From positions 28,944 through 92,943 of the forward strand of contig NZ_JAQOSP010000087.1 in assembly GCF_030068475.1 (NCBI RefSeq): a DNA stretch of 64,000 nt. Direction: 5' to 3'. The position numbers were made by a program, and so were the translations under genes. Under the pieces are notes generated by a model. That model was not told where the DNA came from. It saw nothing but the letters and a program-made list of their open reading frames with translations, and did not search any database. The stretch comes from Roseofilum acuticapitatum BLCC-M154. Its GTDB lineage: Bacteria > Cyanobacteriota > Cyanobacteriia > Cyanobacteriales > Desertifilaceae. Below are positions 1-8,701 of this stretch, in pieces (the stretch's first letter is position 1; every line of letters starts with the position of its first letter).

Positions 1-693
1 ACCCAACTCCAATCCATCGGCTCCCAAGCCTTAGATTTACTCGTAGGAACCATTAACAACATTTTTAATGGCTCAATTATTCTCGTCTTTACCCTCTTTC
101 TCGTCTTCGGTGGCGAATCCTTTTGGCAGGGAATTTTTAGTTGGATACCCGATCCTTGGAGAAGCAAATTACAAGACACTTCACAGCAAGTTTTTGCCAA
201 CTACTTTGTTAGTCAAACCATTTTAGCCGCAATTCTCAGCGTTGCTCAGACGATCGTTTTTGTCCTGTTACAAGTTCCCTATGGTGTGTTGTTTGGCGTA
301 GCCATTGGCATGACTACCCTAGTCCCCTATGCCAGTGCCCTAACCGTCATTTTAGCCAGTCTCATTGTTGGATTACAAGATTTTGGATTAGGCATTCAGG
401 TATTAGGTGCAGCTTTGATTGTTGGGCAAATTAATGACAACATTGTTGCCCCCCGTCTTTTAGGCGATATGATCGGACTCAATCCCCTTTGGTTAATGAT
501 TTCTCTGATTATTGGCGGGAAATTCGCTGGACTTTTGGGTTTATTACTTGCTGTCCCTGTGGCTAGTGTGATCAAAACTATGGTAGACTTTGCCCGTTAT
601 CCGGAACAGACTTCCCCAAAAATTTTAGAGGATCGCCCCAGTCCTGAAGATCCTTTAGCACCATCAGAACATGAGGAAACAACAGAAGATTAA
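1..693 (+). CDS. AI-2E family transporter (5'-truncated by window edge)
   Basis: The reading frame is open from base 1, so this is the C-terminal ~230 residues of a larger polytopic membrane protein; the N-terminus lies outside the window. Several hydrophobic segments are visible, among them GSIILVFTLFLVFGG and LLGLLLAVPVASVIKTMV. The family-typical stretch GQINDNIVAPRLLGDMIGL and the motif IIGGKFAGLLGLLLAVPVA identify the AI-2E/UPF0118 (PF01594) permease family. The C-terminal tail after the last helix is acidic and cytoplasm-like. Members of the family export or take up small solutes, and the substrate cannot be inferred here. The gene converges on the TPR gene at 745-2703 with only ~50 bp between them. 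Confidence 0.9.
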   Translation, partial: TQLQSIGSQALDLLVGTINNIFNGSIILVFTLFLVFGGESFWQGIFSWIPDPWRSKLQDTSQQVFANYFVSQTILAAILSVAQTIVFVLLQVPYGVLFGVAIGMTTLVPYASALTVILASLIVGLQDFGLGIQVLGAALIVGQINDNIVAPRLLGDMIGLNPLWLMISLIIGGKFAGLLGLLLAVPVASVIKTMVDFARYPEQTSPKILEDRPSPEDPLAPSEHEETTED

Positions 694-744
694 AAGCACC
701 GATCTAAATCAATCGGGATGCGTTAAAAACGCACCCCACCAGAG

Positions 745-2703
745 TTAATGAATCGATTGCTGTACCCGCTCCTCTTCTGTGGGAGTAATCCCCAAATTTT
801 GTTGGATTTGCAAGGCTTGACTAAAACAGGAAATGGCCTCTTGATAGCGCTGTAATTCTGCTAAAGCCGTCCCTTTTCCCCGCCAAGCTTCATAATCATT
901 AGACTCTAACTGAATGGCCCGATCGTAGGAAGAAATTGCTTCTTCAAAACGGCGTAATTTTTCTAATAAAATACCCCGATGTCGCCAAGCTTGATGGTGA
1001 TTTGGCTCTAGGGTTAATACCTGATCGTAGGCATCAACCGCTTCTTCATAGCGTTGAATGCGCTCTAGGATTTCTGCTCGTGCTGTCCAAATTTGAGGAT
1101 CGTCGGCATTGAGCTGCAACGCCCGATCGTAAGATTCTAAACCTGGCTCATACTGTTTTAAGTGGGCTAAGGTTGTGCCTCGATTAAACCAAATGGCACT
1201 TAAGAGCCTCTTTTCTGGTGGATCTTCTCGCTCTTCAGAAAGGGTAATTGCGCGATCGTAGGCGGCGATCGCCTCTGCATACTGTTCTCCTTTCTCCAGA
1301 GCATTGCCGCGATGGAACCAAGCTTCGATTTTATCTGCATCTAAGGCAATTACTCGATCGTAACAGGCGATCGCCTCCTCAAACTGTCCCAACTTTTCCC
1401 GCGCTACTCCCTGGTTATGCCAAGCTTCCGTATCTTCTGGTTGTAAGGAAATCGCCCGCTCATAGGCTTCTACCGCTTCCTGATGGCGCTCTAACTTCAG
1501 CAGCATATTGCCGCGACAATACCAAATTTCTGCCCCTTCAGGGTTCAATTCTAGAGCGCGATCGAATGCCTGTAAAGCCTCCAGAGGGCGATCAAACAAC
1601 ATTAAGCCTAGACCCTTATAATACCAAACTTCACCATTCTCCGGCTCTAAAAACAACGCCTGCTCATAGGAATGCAATGCATCCTCATAGCGATGCAACT
1701 TCACTAGCGTCTTTCCTCGCTCATACCACGCTTCAAAAGACTGGGGTTGGCTTTCCAGAACCTGATCGTAAAGAGCCACAGCTTCCTCATACAACCCCTC
1801 ATCTGCCAATAAATTTCCCTGATCCACACACTCTTGAGCCGTCACAAAAAGCTGGTTTTCATCTAACTTGTCTAAATCGAAAGACAAAGGATTCTCTTCT
1901 TCCTCATCCAACTCCACTAAGTCCTCTAAAAAATCTTTTTCTGAAACTCCAGACACTCCTTTAGATACAGGAGTAGATACAGGAGCAGGTTTCACCACCT
2001 GACGAATTTTACTCAACTCAGTTTGTAGATCTTCTCCCAACCCTTGCAGTTGTTTCACCAACTGTTGGCGCACTTCCTGAATCGCCCCAGCAGAGTCTTT
2101 TAACTCCAAAACCTCTTGATTGACATGCTGGTATCCCCGTTGACGCTCAGTTTTCGCGGCTTCAATTTGAGCCGTCAAATCCTCAACCAACTGGCGAGCC
2201 ATATCTGCATACTGTTGCAAATGGCCTTCTGACTGATTCAGATCCTCAAACCGGCGATTCACCTCAATCACAATTTGCTTAACCATACTGCTTCGCATAA
2301 AGCGCAATAACACCACGGTTCCACCAATAAAGATTACCATGAGCAGCATCAACTGATTGAGACGCGATCGAATATCATCCACCTCTGACAATCTTGCTTG
2401 CAACTCTATTTCCTGTCTGGCTCGCTCTTGAGCAAACTTCTCATTCACCGTCTGCTCCACTGTCTGCTCAATCACTTCCTTCAGGGTGTTTAAATCCTGC
2501 TCCGATAACCCACTATTGCCCTGGGGAGCAGCAGGAGCAGGTTTCGGTTGTGCTGGTGCTTGTGCTTGAGGTTTGGCTTGGGCAACTTTCACTTCTGAAG
2601 CATTTGCCCCATAAGCAACTGCTATGACATTAAATGAGGCTAAACTTGCTAATAGCCAGAGATAAAAGGGTGTAACACGCATAGATTTTGAAGGAATCCC
2701 CAT
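745..2703 (-). CDS. Membrane-anchored TPR-repeat protein
   Basis: A 652-residue protein starting at ATG 2703, with another in-frame ATG at residue 8. Residues ~8-33 form a signal-peptide-like hydrophobic segment, followed by an Ala/Pro/Gln-rich linker and a coiled coil (~65-116). A clear transmembrane helix occupies ~117-136, and a second coiled coil plus a Val/Pro-rich linker follow. From about residue 285 to the C-terminus run roughly ten tandem TPR units of the A-YD-AL--P pattern. Such proteins are scaffolds for protein-protein contacts at the membrane, but no enzymatic domain is visible. The repeats carry many HIP1-like gcgatcg words, so the strand-opposite open frame at 1248-1964 is a shadow. 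The partner and function are unknown. Confidence 0.85.
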   Translation of the reverse strand: MGIPSKSMRVTPFYLWLLASLASFNVIAVAYGANASEVKVAQAKPQAQAPAQPKPAPAAPQGNSGLSEQDLNTLKEVIEQTVEQTVNEKFAQERARQEIELQARLSEVDDIRSRLNQLMLLMVIFIGGTVVLLRFMRSSMVKQIVIEVNRRFEDLNQSEGHLQQYADMARQLVEDLTAQIEAAKTERQRGYQHVNQEVLELKDSAGAIQEVRQQLVKQLQGLGEDLQTELSKIRQVVKPAPVSTPVSKGVSGVSEKDFLEDLVELDEEEENPLSFDLDKLDENQLFVTAQECVDQGNLLADEGLYEEAVALYDQVLESQPQSFEAWYERGKTLVKLHRYEDALHSYEQALFLEPENGEVWYYKGLGLMLFDRPLEALQAFDRALELNPEGAEIWYCRGNMLLKLERHQEAVEAYERAISLQPEDTEAWHNQGVAREKLGQFEEAIACYDRVIALDADKIEAWFHRGNALEKGEQYAEAIAAYDRAITLSEEREDPPEKRLLSAIWFNRGTTLAHLKQYEPGLESYDRALQLNADDPQIWTARAEILERIQRYEEAVDAYDQVLTLEPNHHQAWRHRGILLEKLRRFEEAISSYDRAIQLESNDYEAWRGKGTALAELQRYQEAISCFSQALQIQQNLGITPTEEERVQQSIH

Positions 2704-2869
2704 ACAATTAAGCCTGAAATCACTACCGGCTCTCCACTATTCACTCATCAGCAGTTAAACTCATAACAGTGCTATAGGAATAGCAGATCAACTCGCCTAA
2801 ATCGTAATACCAGATTAAGATAGTTAATCCGGGTAAAGATTAGGATTGAAGTTAGGGTGCGATAAACCA

Positions 2870-5083
2870 ATGCAGGAACTGACCCATATGACTCCAGTCG
2901 ATCAACCTTTCCAGGATTCGATATCTTCCGTTTCCTTAGAAGATCGTTTCTCTCACTATGAAACCCTCTCTAAACGGGTGATGTTAGCAGTGCTACGCTG
3001 CGACGGACATCAATCTGCCCATTTACAGAATTGGATACTCGATGGATTTAATCTTGCATTTGCCAATAGTTTGGGTTTGAATGCCTCAGAAAATCCTACG
3101 GAATATTCTGGTCGTCCGTTTTTTGATGGGTTACCCCCTTCTGAATATGCCACCCTCCAACATCATTATTCCTGTCACTTGCTGGCGCTGCTGCTCTCTC
3201 AGTTACTTAAGCAACTGCCGAGTACCCTCAGTAATACCGGAGAACTCGATCGCCTTCAGGAGCAGATTCGAGAGCTAGAACAGATCGTCAATACCCCTAT
3301 TGTTGTTCAATTCAACCGACCTTCTCAACCTCCCGGTTGGTTGCAATTGTGGTTCAATTCTGAAGGTCTGAAAATTAGCGGTATGCATCCGAAATTGGAT
3401 GAATGGACTGTATTTAGTCGGCGATTGATGGGAGATGATACATTCAAGGATCTGCAATGGCTGGAAAATTATAGTGTTAGTGGGGAGTTGATTCTTGAGG
3501 CTATTGACGTTACTCAAACGGAACAAAAACACCGCCTGATTCAACTGTTGACTAGCCCGGATTCTCTTTTAGAAGGCAATAAGCTGCAATTGATTAATTA
3601 TCAACTCCAGGTGTTATTCCGCGCCAGCCATTTCATGATCTTAAATGCGGATATGAATCAAGTACGCTTTTTGGTGGGTAAAGCTTGTGGAACGGTAGAA
3701 AGTTATGTATTTCCTAGGGAAGAGCTGGATAATCCCCATTTTCTAACGGCTCTAGAACAGAATCAAGTGTTGCGGGCGGGAGAAATTAATGCTCAAAGTC
3801 ACAGTCAATGCGAGCGCACCCTATGGGAGGAAGGGGTACGTTCTTTGTTGTTGATTCCCCTCAGATGGGATTATGAACAACAGGGCCATCATCCGGAAAT
3901 GTTGAGATTAATTGGGTTAATTAGCGATCGCCCCCATAATTTTACCGCCCAAGATTGCCGTTACGCCCAAGAGTTAATCCCTGCCTTTGCTTGCGCCATG
4001 CGGCAAACCAACCACAATCAGCTCAACCCCATCCATCCAGCAGTGGCTTGGCGCTTTACCCAGGAAGCAGAACGGCGCAGTTGGGGCTTTGAAGCTGCTC
4101 CCATTGTCTGTGAAAAGGTTTATCCCCTGTTTGGGATTTCTGATATTCGCAGTTCTTCTCATGAGCGAAATCGAGCCATTCAAGCCGATCTGATCGAACA
4201 ATTTAAATTAGCATTAGCTATTTTAGAGGCAGTAGAAGAGTATCAAGAAAATCGCTTTGTTCGACAGATTAAAATTGACTTAGAAATCTACCAAAAACGC
4301 ATTGAAGACAAGGTAACTGTTGATTCGGAAGTAACAGCAGTTCAGTATCTACAAGATCATTTTGAGATTTATTTTGACTACTTTTGTCAATGTGGAGAAC
4401 TCGCGCAAAAAGCGGTTCAATACTATCGCCAATGTTCGGATAACGATCGCCACTCGGTAGACACTGCCCGCAAAGCCTACGATCGCACGATCGATCGCAT
4501 TAATGAGCATCTACTGGAGACTTGGGAGCATTGGCAAAAGCGAATGCAAGCCATTATTCCCCACTATTGCGATCTCGAATCGACCGATGGCATCGATCAT
4601 ATGATTTATGTGGGCAAATCGATTCATCATAGCTTTACGCCCTTTCATTTACACAGCCTGCGCTATGAGCAACTTTGCGCCCTGTGCGATGCCGCTCGGA
4701 CGGGGATTAAACTCCATGAAGTGGATAAAATTCCTTTACTCTTAACCCATCTGGTGTTAGTACAAGATGTGACCATCGATATTTTCCATGATGAAAATAC
4801 GGAAAAAATCTTTGATGTCCAAGGCAGTCGAGATACCCGCTATGAAATTGTCAAAAAACGGATTGATAAGGGGGTAGATTTGGAAACCGGCGATCGCATT
4901 ACTGCCCCCGGAATGCTCACCCTAGTCTATTCTACGGATGATGAGTGGAAAGAATACGAGCATTATCTCGATTATCTTCAGCGCGAAGGCTGGATTGCTC
5001 CAGAAATTCTATCGGGTTCTGTGGCTCCCCTACAAGGGGTCGATGGGCTGCGGTATGCTAGAGTCCAGGTTTTACCGGAATAG
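2870..5083 (+). CDS. GAF-like domain-containing protein, conserved hypothetical
   Basis: The frame is open from a TTG at 2846, but the first ATG at 2870 is the more likely start, giving 737 residues. Residues ~235-376 resemble a GAF sensory domain: an LLxxSHFMILN-like beginning, a central VGKACG region and a terminal alpha helix FACAMRQ. The C-terminal ~350 residues are mostly helical, rich in charged residues and HIP1 codons, and match nothing I recognise. There is no signal peptide or membrane segment, so it is probably cytoplasmic. A bilin-binding cysteine cannot be assigned with confidence. The protein may be a sensor whose output partner is elsewhere. The GAF call is moderate and the rest is descriptive. 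Confidence 0.7.
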   Translation: MQELTHMTPVDQPFQDSISSVSLEDRFSHYETLSKRVMLAVLRCDGHQSAHLQNWILDGFNLAFANSLGLNASENPTEYSGRPFFDGLPPSEYATLQHHYSCHLLALLLSQLLKQLPSTLSNTGELDRLQEQIRELEQIVNTPIVVQFNRPSQPPGWLQLWFNSEGLKISGMHPKLDEWTVFSRRLMGDDTFKDLQWLENYSVSGELILEAIDVTQTEQKHRLIQLLTSPDSLLEGNKLQLINYQLQVLFRASHFMILNADMNQVRFLVGKACGTVESYVFPREELDNPHFLTALEQNQVLRAGEINAQSHSQCERTLWEEGVRSLLLIPLRWDYEQQGHHPEMLRLIGLISDRPHNFTAQDCRYAQELIPAFACAMRQTNHNQLNPIHPAVAWRFTQEAERRSWGFEAAPIVCEKVYPLFGISDIRSSSHERNRAIQADLIEQFKLALAILEAVEEYQENRFVRQIKIDLEIYQKRIEDKVTVDSEVTAVQYLQDHFEIYFDYFCQCGELAQKAVQYYRQCSDNDRHSVDTARKAYDRTIDRINEHLLETWEHWQKRMQAIIPHYCDLESTDGIDHMIYVGKSIHHSFTPFHLHSLRYEQLCALCDAARTGIKLHEVDKIPLLLTHLVLVQDVTIDIFHDENTEKIFDVQGSRDTRYEIVKKRIDKGVDLETGDRITAPGMLTLVYSTDDEWKEYEHYLDYLQREGWIAPEILSGSVAPLQGVDGLRYARVQVLPE

Positions 5084-5192
5084 TGATGCTTTGGGTCTGT
5101 AGGGTGGATTTTAGTAGTTAACTGTACAAATCGGCGATCGCCCATAGAGGACAATCAAAGATACAAACCCGTTTAAGAATTGACCCTTGGTA

Positions 5193-6317
5193 ATGTCCGC
5201 TCAACACCCCCTACCTACCCTGGTCGTTATGCATGGCGATCAAACCGGAGAAGAACTTCTAGCCGAAGCTCTACGAGTTTTGCACCCTTCAGTTATTCGC
5301 CAACCCCTGGAATTTATCGATTACGACTTGAGTTTAGAAAATCGGCGAGCAACCCATAATCAGGTGGTTTGGGATGCTGCTCAGATGGCCTGTAAAACCG
5401 GACTGGCTTTGAAAGCAGCTACCATTACCCCGGAAATTCCGGGGGATGTGGGTAGCCCTAATGCTATCTTGCGAGAAGCCTTGGGAGCTTCAGTGATTTT
5501 ACGAACGGGGCGACGTATTCCCCAGATTCGACCCGTAGGTGGAGTTCATGCGCCCATTACTATCGTTCGCATGGCTGTAGATGATGCCTATGGTGCGAAG
5601 GAATGGCGAGAAACTACGGAAAGTGGCGATGAAATTGCCTGGCGCACCTCCAAGATTAGCCGCTCCATTTGCCGAACAGTAGCTGAATTTACGTTTGTCC
5701 ATGCCAAACGGATGGGGGCGAAAGTCTTTGGCGGGCCAAAATTTACGGTTAGTGCTACCTATGAAGGGATGTTTAAGGAAGAACTGGATGCAGCCAGCGA
5801 TCGCTATCCGGAGGTCACCTATCAACCCCTGCTGATTGATGCTACCTTTGCCTTACTGCTGCAAAATAGCGGCGAAGCCTTGGTGATCCCTGCTCTCAAT
5901 CGGGATGGGGATTTACTCTCGGATATGGTGTTACAAATGTATGGCAGTATTGCAGGCTCGGAGAGTTTGGTCATGGGTTTTGATGCCAATACCTTGCAGG
6001 TGAAAACCGTGATGGCAGAAGCGCCCCATGGCACAGCCCCCGCCCTCTATGGTAAAAATATTGCTAATCCTATGGCTATGATTTTGGCCGGTGCTGCCCT
6101 CCTCACCTATGTGAAAACTCCGGCAGGCGATCGCGTCAGAGAAATGGAGTTTTATCGCGCTTCTCGCTCAATTTATGAGTCCGTATTTGAAGCCATTTAT
6201 GAAGGTAAAGCCACCCCAGATTTAGGAGGACAAATGATGACTTCTGAGTTTACCGATGAGGTGATTCGCAAAGTTAAAACTAAGCTTGAGGTCTGGTCTA
6301 CTTTAGAGTCTACTTGA
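5193..6317 (+). CDS. Isocitrate/isopropylmalate dehydrogenase family protein (short paralogue)
   Basis: A beta-decarboxylating dehydrogenase of 374 residues from ATG 5193; the open frame begins with TTG at 5187. The family signature is plain near residues 275-292 (EAPHGTAPALYGKNIANP), the nucleotide and substrate region shared by isocitrate and 3-isopropylmalate dehydrogenases. The early segment ITPEIPGDVGSPNAILREAL is the usual T-P----G--S-N--LR element. The protein is about 100 residues shorter than the Icd expected for the cyanobacterial TCA cycle, so it is probably a paralogue acting on a related 2-hydroxy acid. I do not assign icd or leuB. It stands alone, 109 bp after the GAF-like gene. 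Confidence 0.8.
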   Translation: MSAQHPLPTLVVMHGDQTGEELLAEALRVLHPSVIRQPLEFIDYDLSLENRRATHNQVVWDAAQMACKTGLALKAATITPEIPGDVGSPNAILREALGASVILRTGRRIPQIRPVGGVHAPITIVRMAVDDAYGAKEWRETTESGDEIAWRTSKISRSICRTVAEFTFVHAKRMGAKVFGGPKFTVSATYEGMFKEELDAASDRYPEVTYQPLLIDATFALLLQNSGEALVIPALNRDGDLLSDMVLQMYGSIAGSESLVMGFDANTLQVKTVMAEAPHGTAPALYGKNIANPMAMILAGAALLTYVKTPAGDRVREMEFYRASRSIYESVFEAIYEGKATPDLGGQMMTSEFTDEVIRKVKTKLEVWSTLEST

Positions 6318-6400
6318 TGCCGATCAATTAACAATAAAAGAATGCCTACATATTTTAATCGGAAAAACGTTCTCAAGGATTCATACGTGACGGGGGAGCC

Positions 6401-6961
6401 ATGACGATTACTCTTTTACCAGTCAATACCTTATCTGAATTTCTCAAGTGCCCAGAAACCAAGCCTGCGAGCGAATATATCAATGGCGAGATTATTCAAA
6501 AGTCGATGCCAAAAGGAAAACATAGTCAATTACAACTGAGGTTGTGCAACGCGATTAATGAACGAGCAGAACCGGAGAAAATCGCTTATGCTTTTCCTGA
6601 ATTGCGGTGTTCGTTTGGAGATCGCTCTCTTGTCCCCGATATTGCGGTGTTTCTCTGGTCAAACATTCCTTTTGAGGAGGATGGAGAAGTGCCCAATGAT
6701 TTTCTCTTACCTCCAGATTGGATCGTTGAAATCTTGTCCCCAGAACAAAGCGCGAATCAGGTGATGGGAAAGATTCTCTATAGTTTGCGATCGGGGAGTC
6801 AACTGGGTTGGTTGGTCGATCCCCAAGATCGTTCTATTGTTGTCTTTGAGCCGAATAAACAACCGGAATGGCTAACGGGTAGCGATCGCCCCCAAACCCT
6901 AGCCGGACTTGAGCTAGACTTAACCATAGAGCAGATCTTTGGCTGGTTGAAACTGAATTAA
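6401..6961 (+). CDS. Uma2 family endonuclease (DUF820)
   Basis: A 186-residue protein of the Uma2/DUF820 family, a PD-(D/E)xK nuclease-like fold greatly expanded in cyanobacteria. The start ATG 6401 has a good upstream GGGGGAG ribosome site. Visible family features are the early G-I-xxxxPKGKHS element, LVPDIAVFLW with the conserved Asp, and DWIVEILSPEQSANQVMGK containing the Glu and downstream Lys expected of the active site. The C-terminal GWLVDPQDRSIVVFEP strand pair is typical. The last 81 bp recur as a detached fragment at 8073-8153. The cellular role of the family is not established. Confidence 0.88.
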   Translation: MTITLLPVNTLSEFLKCPETKPASEYINGEIIQKSMPKGKHSQLQLRLCNAINERAEPEKIAYAFPELRCSFGDRSLVPDIAVFLWSNIPFEEDGEVPNDFLLPPDWIVEILSPEQSANQVMGKILYSLRSGSQLGWLVDPQDRSIVVFEPNKQPEWLTGSDRPQTLAGLELDLTIEQIFGWLKLN

Positions 6962-7017
6962 GCAGGCGATCCCTAAACTCAACCTCAAAGGCTGCGTTTA
7001 GCCTTTTGCCCAGAGCT

Positions 7018-7344
7018 ATGAAGATACCAGAAGATGCAGTCATTCCCGATCCTAAATTAACTCAATATCTCTTGATCTTGAAACAGAGAAATGACAAATC
7101 CAAATATTTAGCCCAAGGAGGATTTTACTTAGAAAACTGGCAAGACTTAAAAACGGCTATTCAAAAATTAATTCAAGCCAATGAAGCCAAGCAAGATATT
7201 ACCGATGAATACGGTACATATTATCAAGTGATTGGCGAACTTGAAGGAGTAAACGATTGTAAATTACTTGTGGCTACTATTTGGTTACAACGATCCATCG
7301 ATAGCCAATTTTATTTTGTCACTCTAAAACCTTATCGAGAGTAA
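7018..7344 (+). CDS. DUF6883-like protein
   Basis: A 108-residue soluble protein from ATG 7018 (the frame is open from a TTG at 7006). The sequence pattern M-IPEDAVIPDPKLTQYLL, KSKYLAQGGF, DEYGTYYQVIGEL and FYFVTLKPYRE matches my memory of the DUF6883 family, small proteins often encoded next to a DUF4926 gene. Exactly that neighbour follows after 4 bp, so the two are likely co-translated and may form a toxin-antitoxin-like pair; that pairing is inference. Part of the coding sequence (about 7260-7277) recurs as a fossil at 8447. Confidence 0.7.
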   Translation: MKIPEDAVIPDPKLTQYLLILKQRNDKSKYLAQGGFYLENWQDLKTAIQKLIQANEAKQDITDEYGTYYQVIGELEGVNDCKLLVATIWLQRSIDSQFYFVTLKPYRE

Positions 7345-7348
7345 ACCC

Positions 7349-7597
7349 ATGAGTCTAGAACTTTATCAAGAAATTGCCTTAATCCAAGACATTTCAGAAT
7401 ACGGAATGTATCAAGGAGATATCGCCACCCTCATCGATTTTATTCCCCACCCCGACGGCGGCGAAACCGGTTGCACTCTGGAAGTTTTCAATGCAGTTGG
7501 TGAATCAATCAAAGTGGTCACAGTTCCCATCTCTGCTGTAAAAACCTTAACCAGGAACGATATTTTAACCACTCGTTCATTGCTCACAGCATCATGA
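7349..7597 (+). CDS. DUF4926-like small protein
   Basis: An 82-residue protein starting 4 bp after the DUF6883-like gene. The layout L-Q-IALIQDI--YGMYQGDIATLIDF, GCTLEVFN and the final VPISAVKTL resemble DUF4926, a compact beta-barrel-like family usually found beside a DUF6883 or other small toxin-like gene. No catalytic residues or membrane segments are visible. Tight coupling suggests co-expression and possibly complex formation with its neighbour. A decayed piece of the 3' end (about 7563-7590) recurs near 8470-8500. Confidence 0.7.
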   Translation: MSLELYQEIALIQDISEYGMYQGDIATLIDFIPHPDGGETGCTLEVFNAVGESIKVVTVPISAVKTLTRNDILTTRSLLTAS

Positions 7598-7675
7598 TTC
7601 AGTATTATGATTCAGTATAGCGATCGCCTATCGATCTATCATCTTCTCAATACCTTTAATCTTTGGGGTAAAATC

Positions 7676-8056
7676 ATGCCTATAGTGAGCTTAAACCATA
7701 TAGAAATCACCCCTGGTGTTTGTGGGGGTAGACCTCGCATTACCGGACATAGAATTACGGTTGCTGATATCAGCATTTTGTATACAAAAATGGGATATTC
7801 CCTCGAAGAAATTGCCAGTAAATATGAACTCTCTTTAGCTTCAGTTTATGCAGCTATGGCCTACTATTTTGACCATCGCTCTGAAATTGAAGCCCGTCTG
7901 CAAGAGGATCGGGAGCTGGTAGAGCGTCTTAAGTCCAATCATTCTTCCAAATTGCAGCTCAAGTTACAGCAACTAAGAAATGATTTACTGATGTCTGACA
8001 TTAAGCAGCCAATTTCCCAAACGATTTTTGTCAAGAATAAGACTATCCTAAGCTAA
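7676..8056 (+). CDS. DUF433 family antitoxin-like protein with foreign C-terminal tail
   Basis: A 126-residue protein from ATG 7676. Residues 1-75 are a classic DUF433 helix-turn-helix domain: ITPGVCGGRPRITGHRITV, then YSLEEIASKYELSLASVYAAMAYYFDH. DUF433 proteins are usually antitoxins paired with a PIN-like (DUF5615) toxin. The last ~21 residues after a KLQQLRNDLL helix (MSDIKQPISQ onward) do not belong to the family. They correspond at DNA level to the start of the DUF2283-like gene at 8217, so the reading frame has run into a broken copy of that gene. No toxin gene follows, which makes this an orphan or remnant antitoxin. Confidence 0.8.
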   Translation: MPIVSLNHIEITPGVCGGRPRITGHRITVADISILYTKMGYSLEEIASKYELSLASVYAAMAYYFDHRSEIEARLQEDRELVERLKSNHSSKLQLKLQQLRNDLLMSDIKQPISQTIFVKNKTILS

Positions 8057-8072
8057 TTGTTGATTGCCTAGC

Positions 8073-8153
8073 GCGATCGCCCCCAAACCCTAGCCGGACT
8101 TGAGCTAGAGTTAACCATAGAACAGATCTTTGGCTGGTTGAAACTGAATTAAG
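8073..8153 (+). pseudogene. Detached 3' end of a Uma2 gene (81-bp duplicate)
   Basis: Bases 8073-8153 match 6882-6962, the last 27 codons of the Uma2 gene including its TAA, with only two mismatches that I can count. There is no upstream coding region for it here, so it is a gene-end fossil left by a local duplication and deletion. Confidence 0.9.
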
Positions 8154-8216
8154 AGCGATCGCGCTCTTAGATCTGGTTTATAAAATGTATGAAATTATCT
8201 GGACGGTTTATTACTG

Positions 8217-8450
8217 ATGTCTAATATTAAGCAACCAATTCCCCAGATGCACTACTTCAAAGAAGAAGATATTCTCCACCTGCTGATCTCAGAGGGATTA
8301 GAAGCTGGAAGCATTGAGATCAGTCCCAATGTCACGGCTGAGTTGAATGCGGAGGGGGAGGTGATCGGAGTGGAAATTCTGAATGCTAGTACCTATATGC
8401 GAGATTTCATCCTGGAATCCGTTCAAGGCAGGCTGGCTAATTTATTGTAA
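8217..8450 (+). CDS. DUF2283-like small protein
   Basis: A 77-residue protein from ATG 8217. The pattern HYFKEEDILHLLISEG, EISPNVTAELNAEGEVIGVEILNAS is typical of DUF2283, a small family often located next to DUF4258 or toxin-antitoxin genes. It appears intact. A second, broken copy of its first ~20 codons forms the tail of the DUF433 gene upstream. It sits directly after the detached Uma2 fragment, consistent with a tandem duplication followed by loss. Function unknown; an antitoxin-like role is a guess. Confidence 0.72.
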   Translation: MSNIKQPIPQMHYFKEEDILHLLISEGLEAGSIEISPNVTAELNAEGEVIGVEILNASTYMRDFILESVQGRLANLL

Positions 8451-8560
8451 ATTACTTGTGGCTACCAAATTTTAACCACTCGTTCACTGCTCACAGCGTA
8501 AGGATTGGACTGGCAAGGTTAAAATTATGCCTATAGCTTAAATCATATATAGGACTTATG
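8447..8560 (+). repeat. Fossil of the DUF6883-DUF4926-DUF433 segment
   Basis: Three successive stretches here match pieces of the upstream cluster in the same order: 8447-8465 like 7260-7277 (inside DUF6883), about 8470-8502 like 7563-7595 (end of DUF4926), and about 8520-8555 like 7668-7705 (start of DUF433). The intervening coding sequence is missing. This is a collapsed second copy of the cluster. Confidence 0.75.
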
Positions 8561-8577
8561 CAACGACTCCATATATA

Positions 8578-8624
8578 GCGAATTGGTGCGTTACGCTCCG
8601 CTAACACACCCTACCGAATTCAAT
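8578..8624. repeat. REP-like palindromic repeat
   Basis: A GGTGCGTTACGC / GCTAACACACCC imperfect palindrome resembling the REP-type repeats found around the RAYT gene at 62.1 kb, located upstream of smc. Confidence 0.5.
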
Positions 8625-8701
8625 ACTCTCTAACGTCCATTTGGGTCGATCCTACGCTACTCTTATTTAAATAACCTAACTCCGTCTAAACACTCGATCC
8701 T

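Noticed and set aside
1248..1964. 238-codon open frame opposite the TPR gene
   Set aside because: Antisense shadow of TPR repeats; His/Pro/Leu-rich, low-complexity product without start signals.
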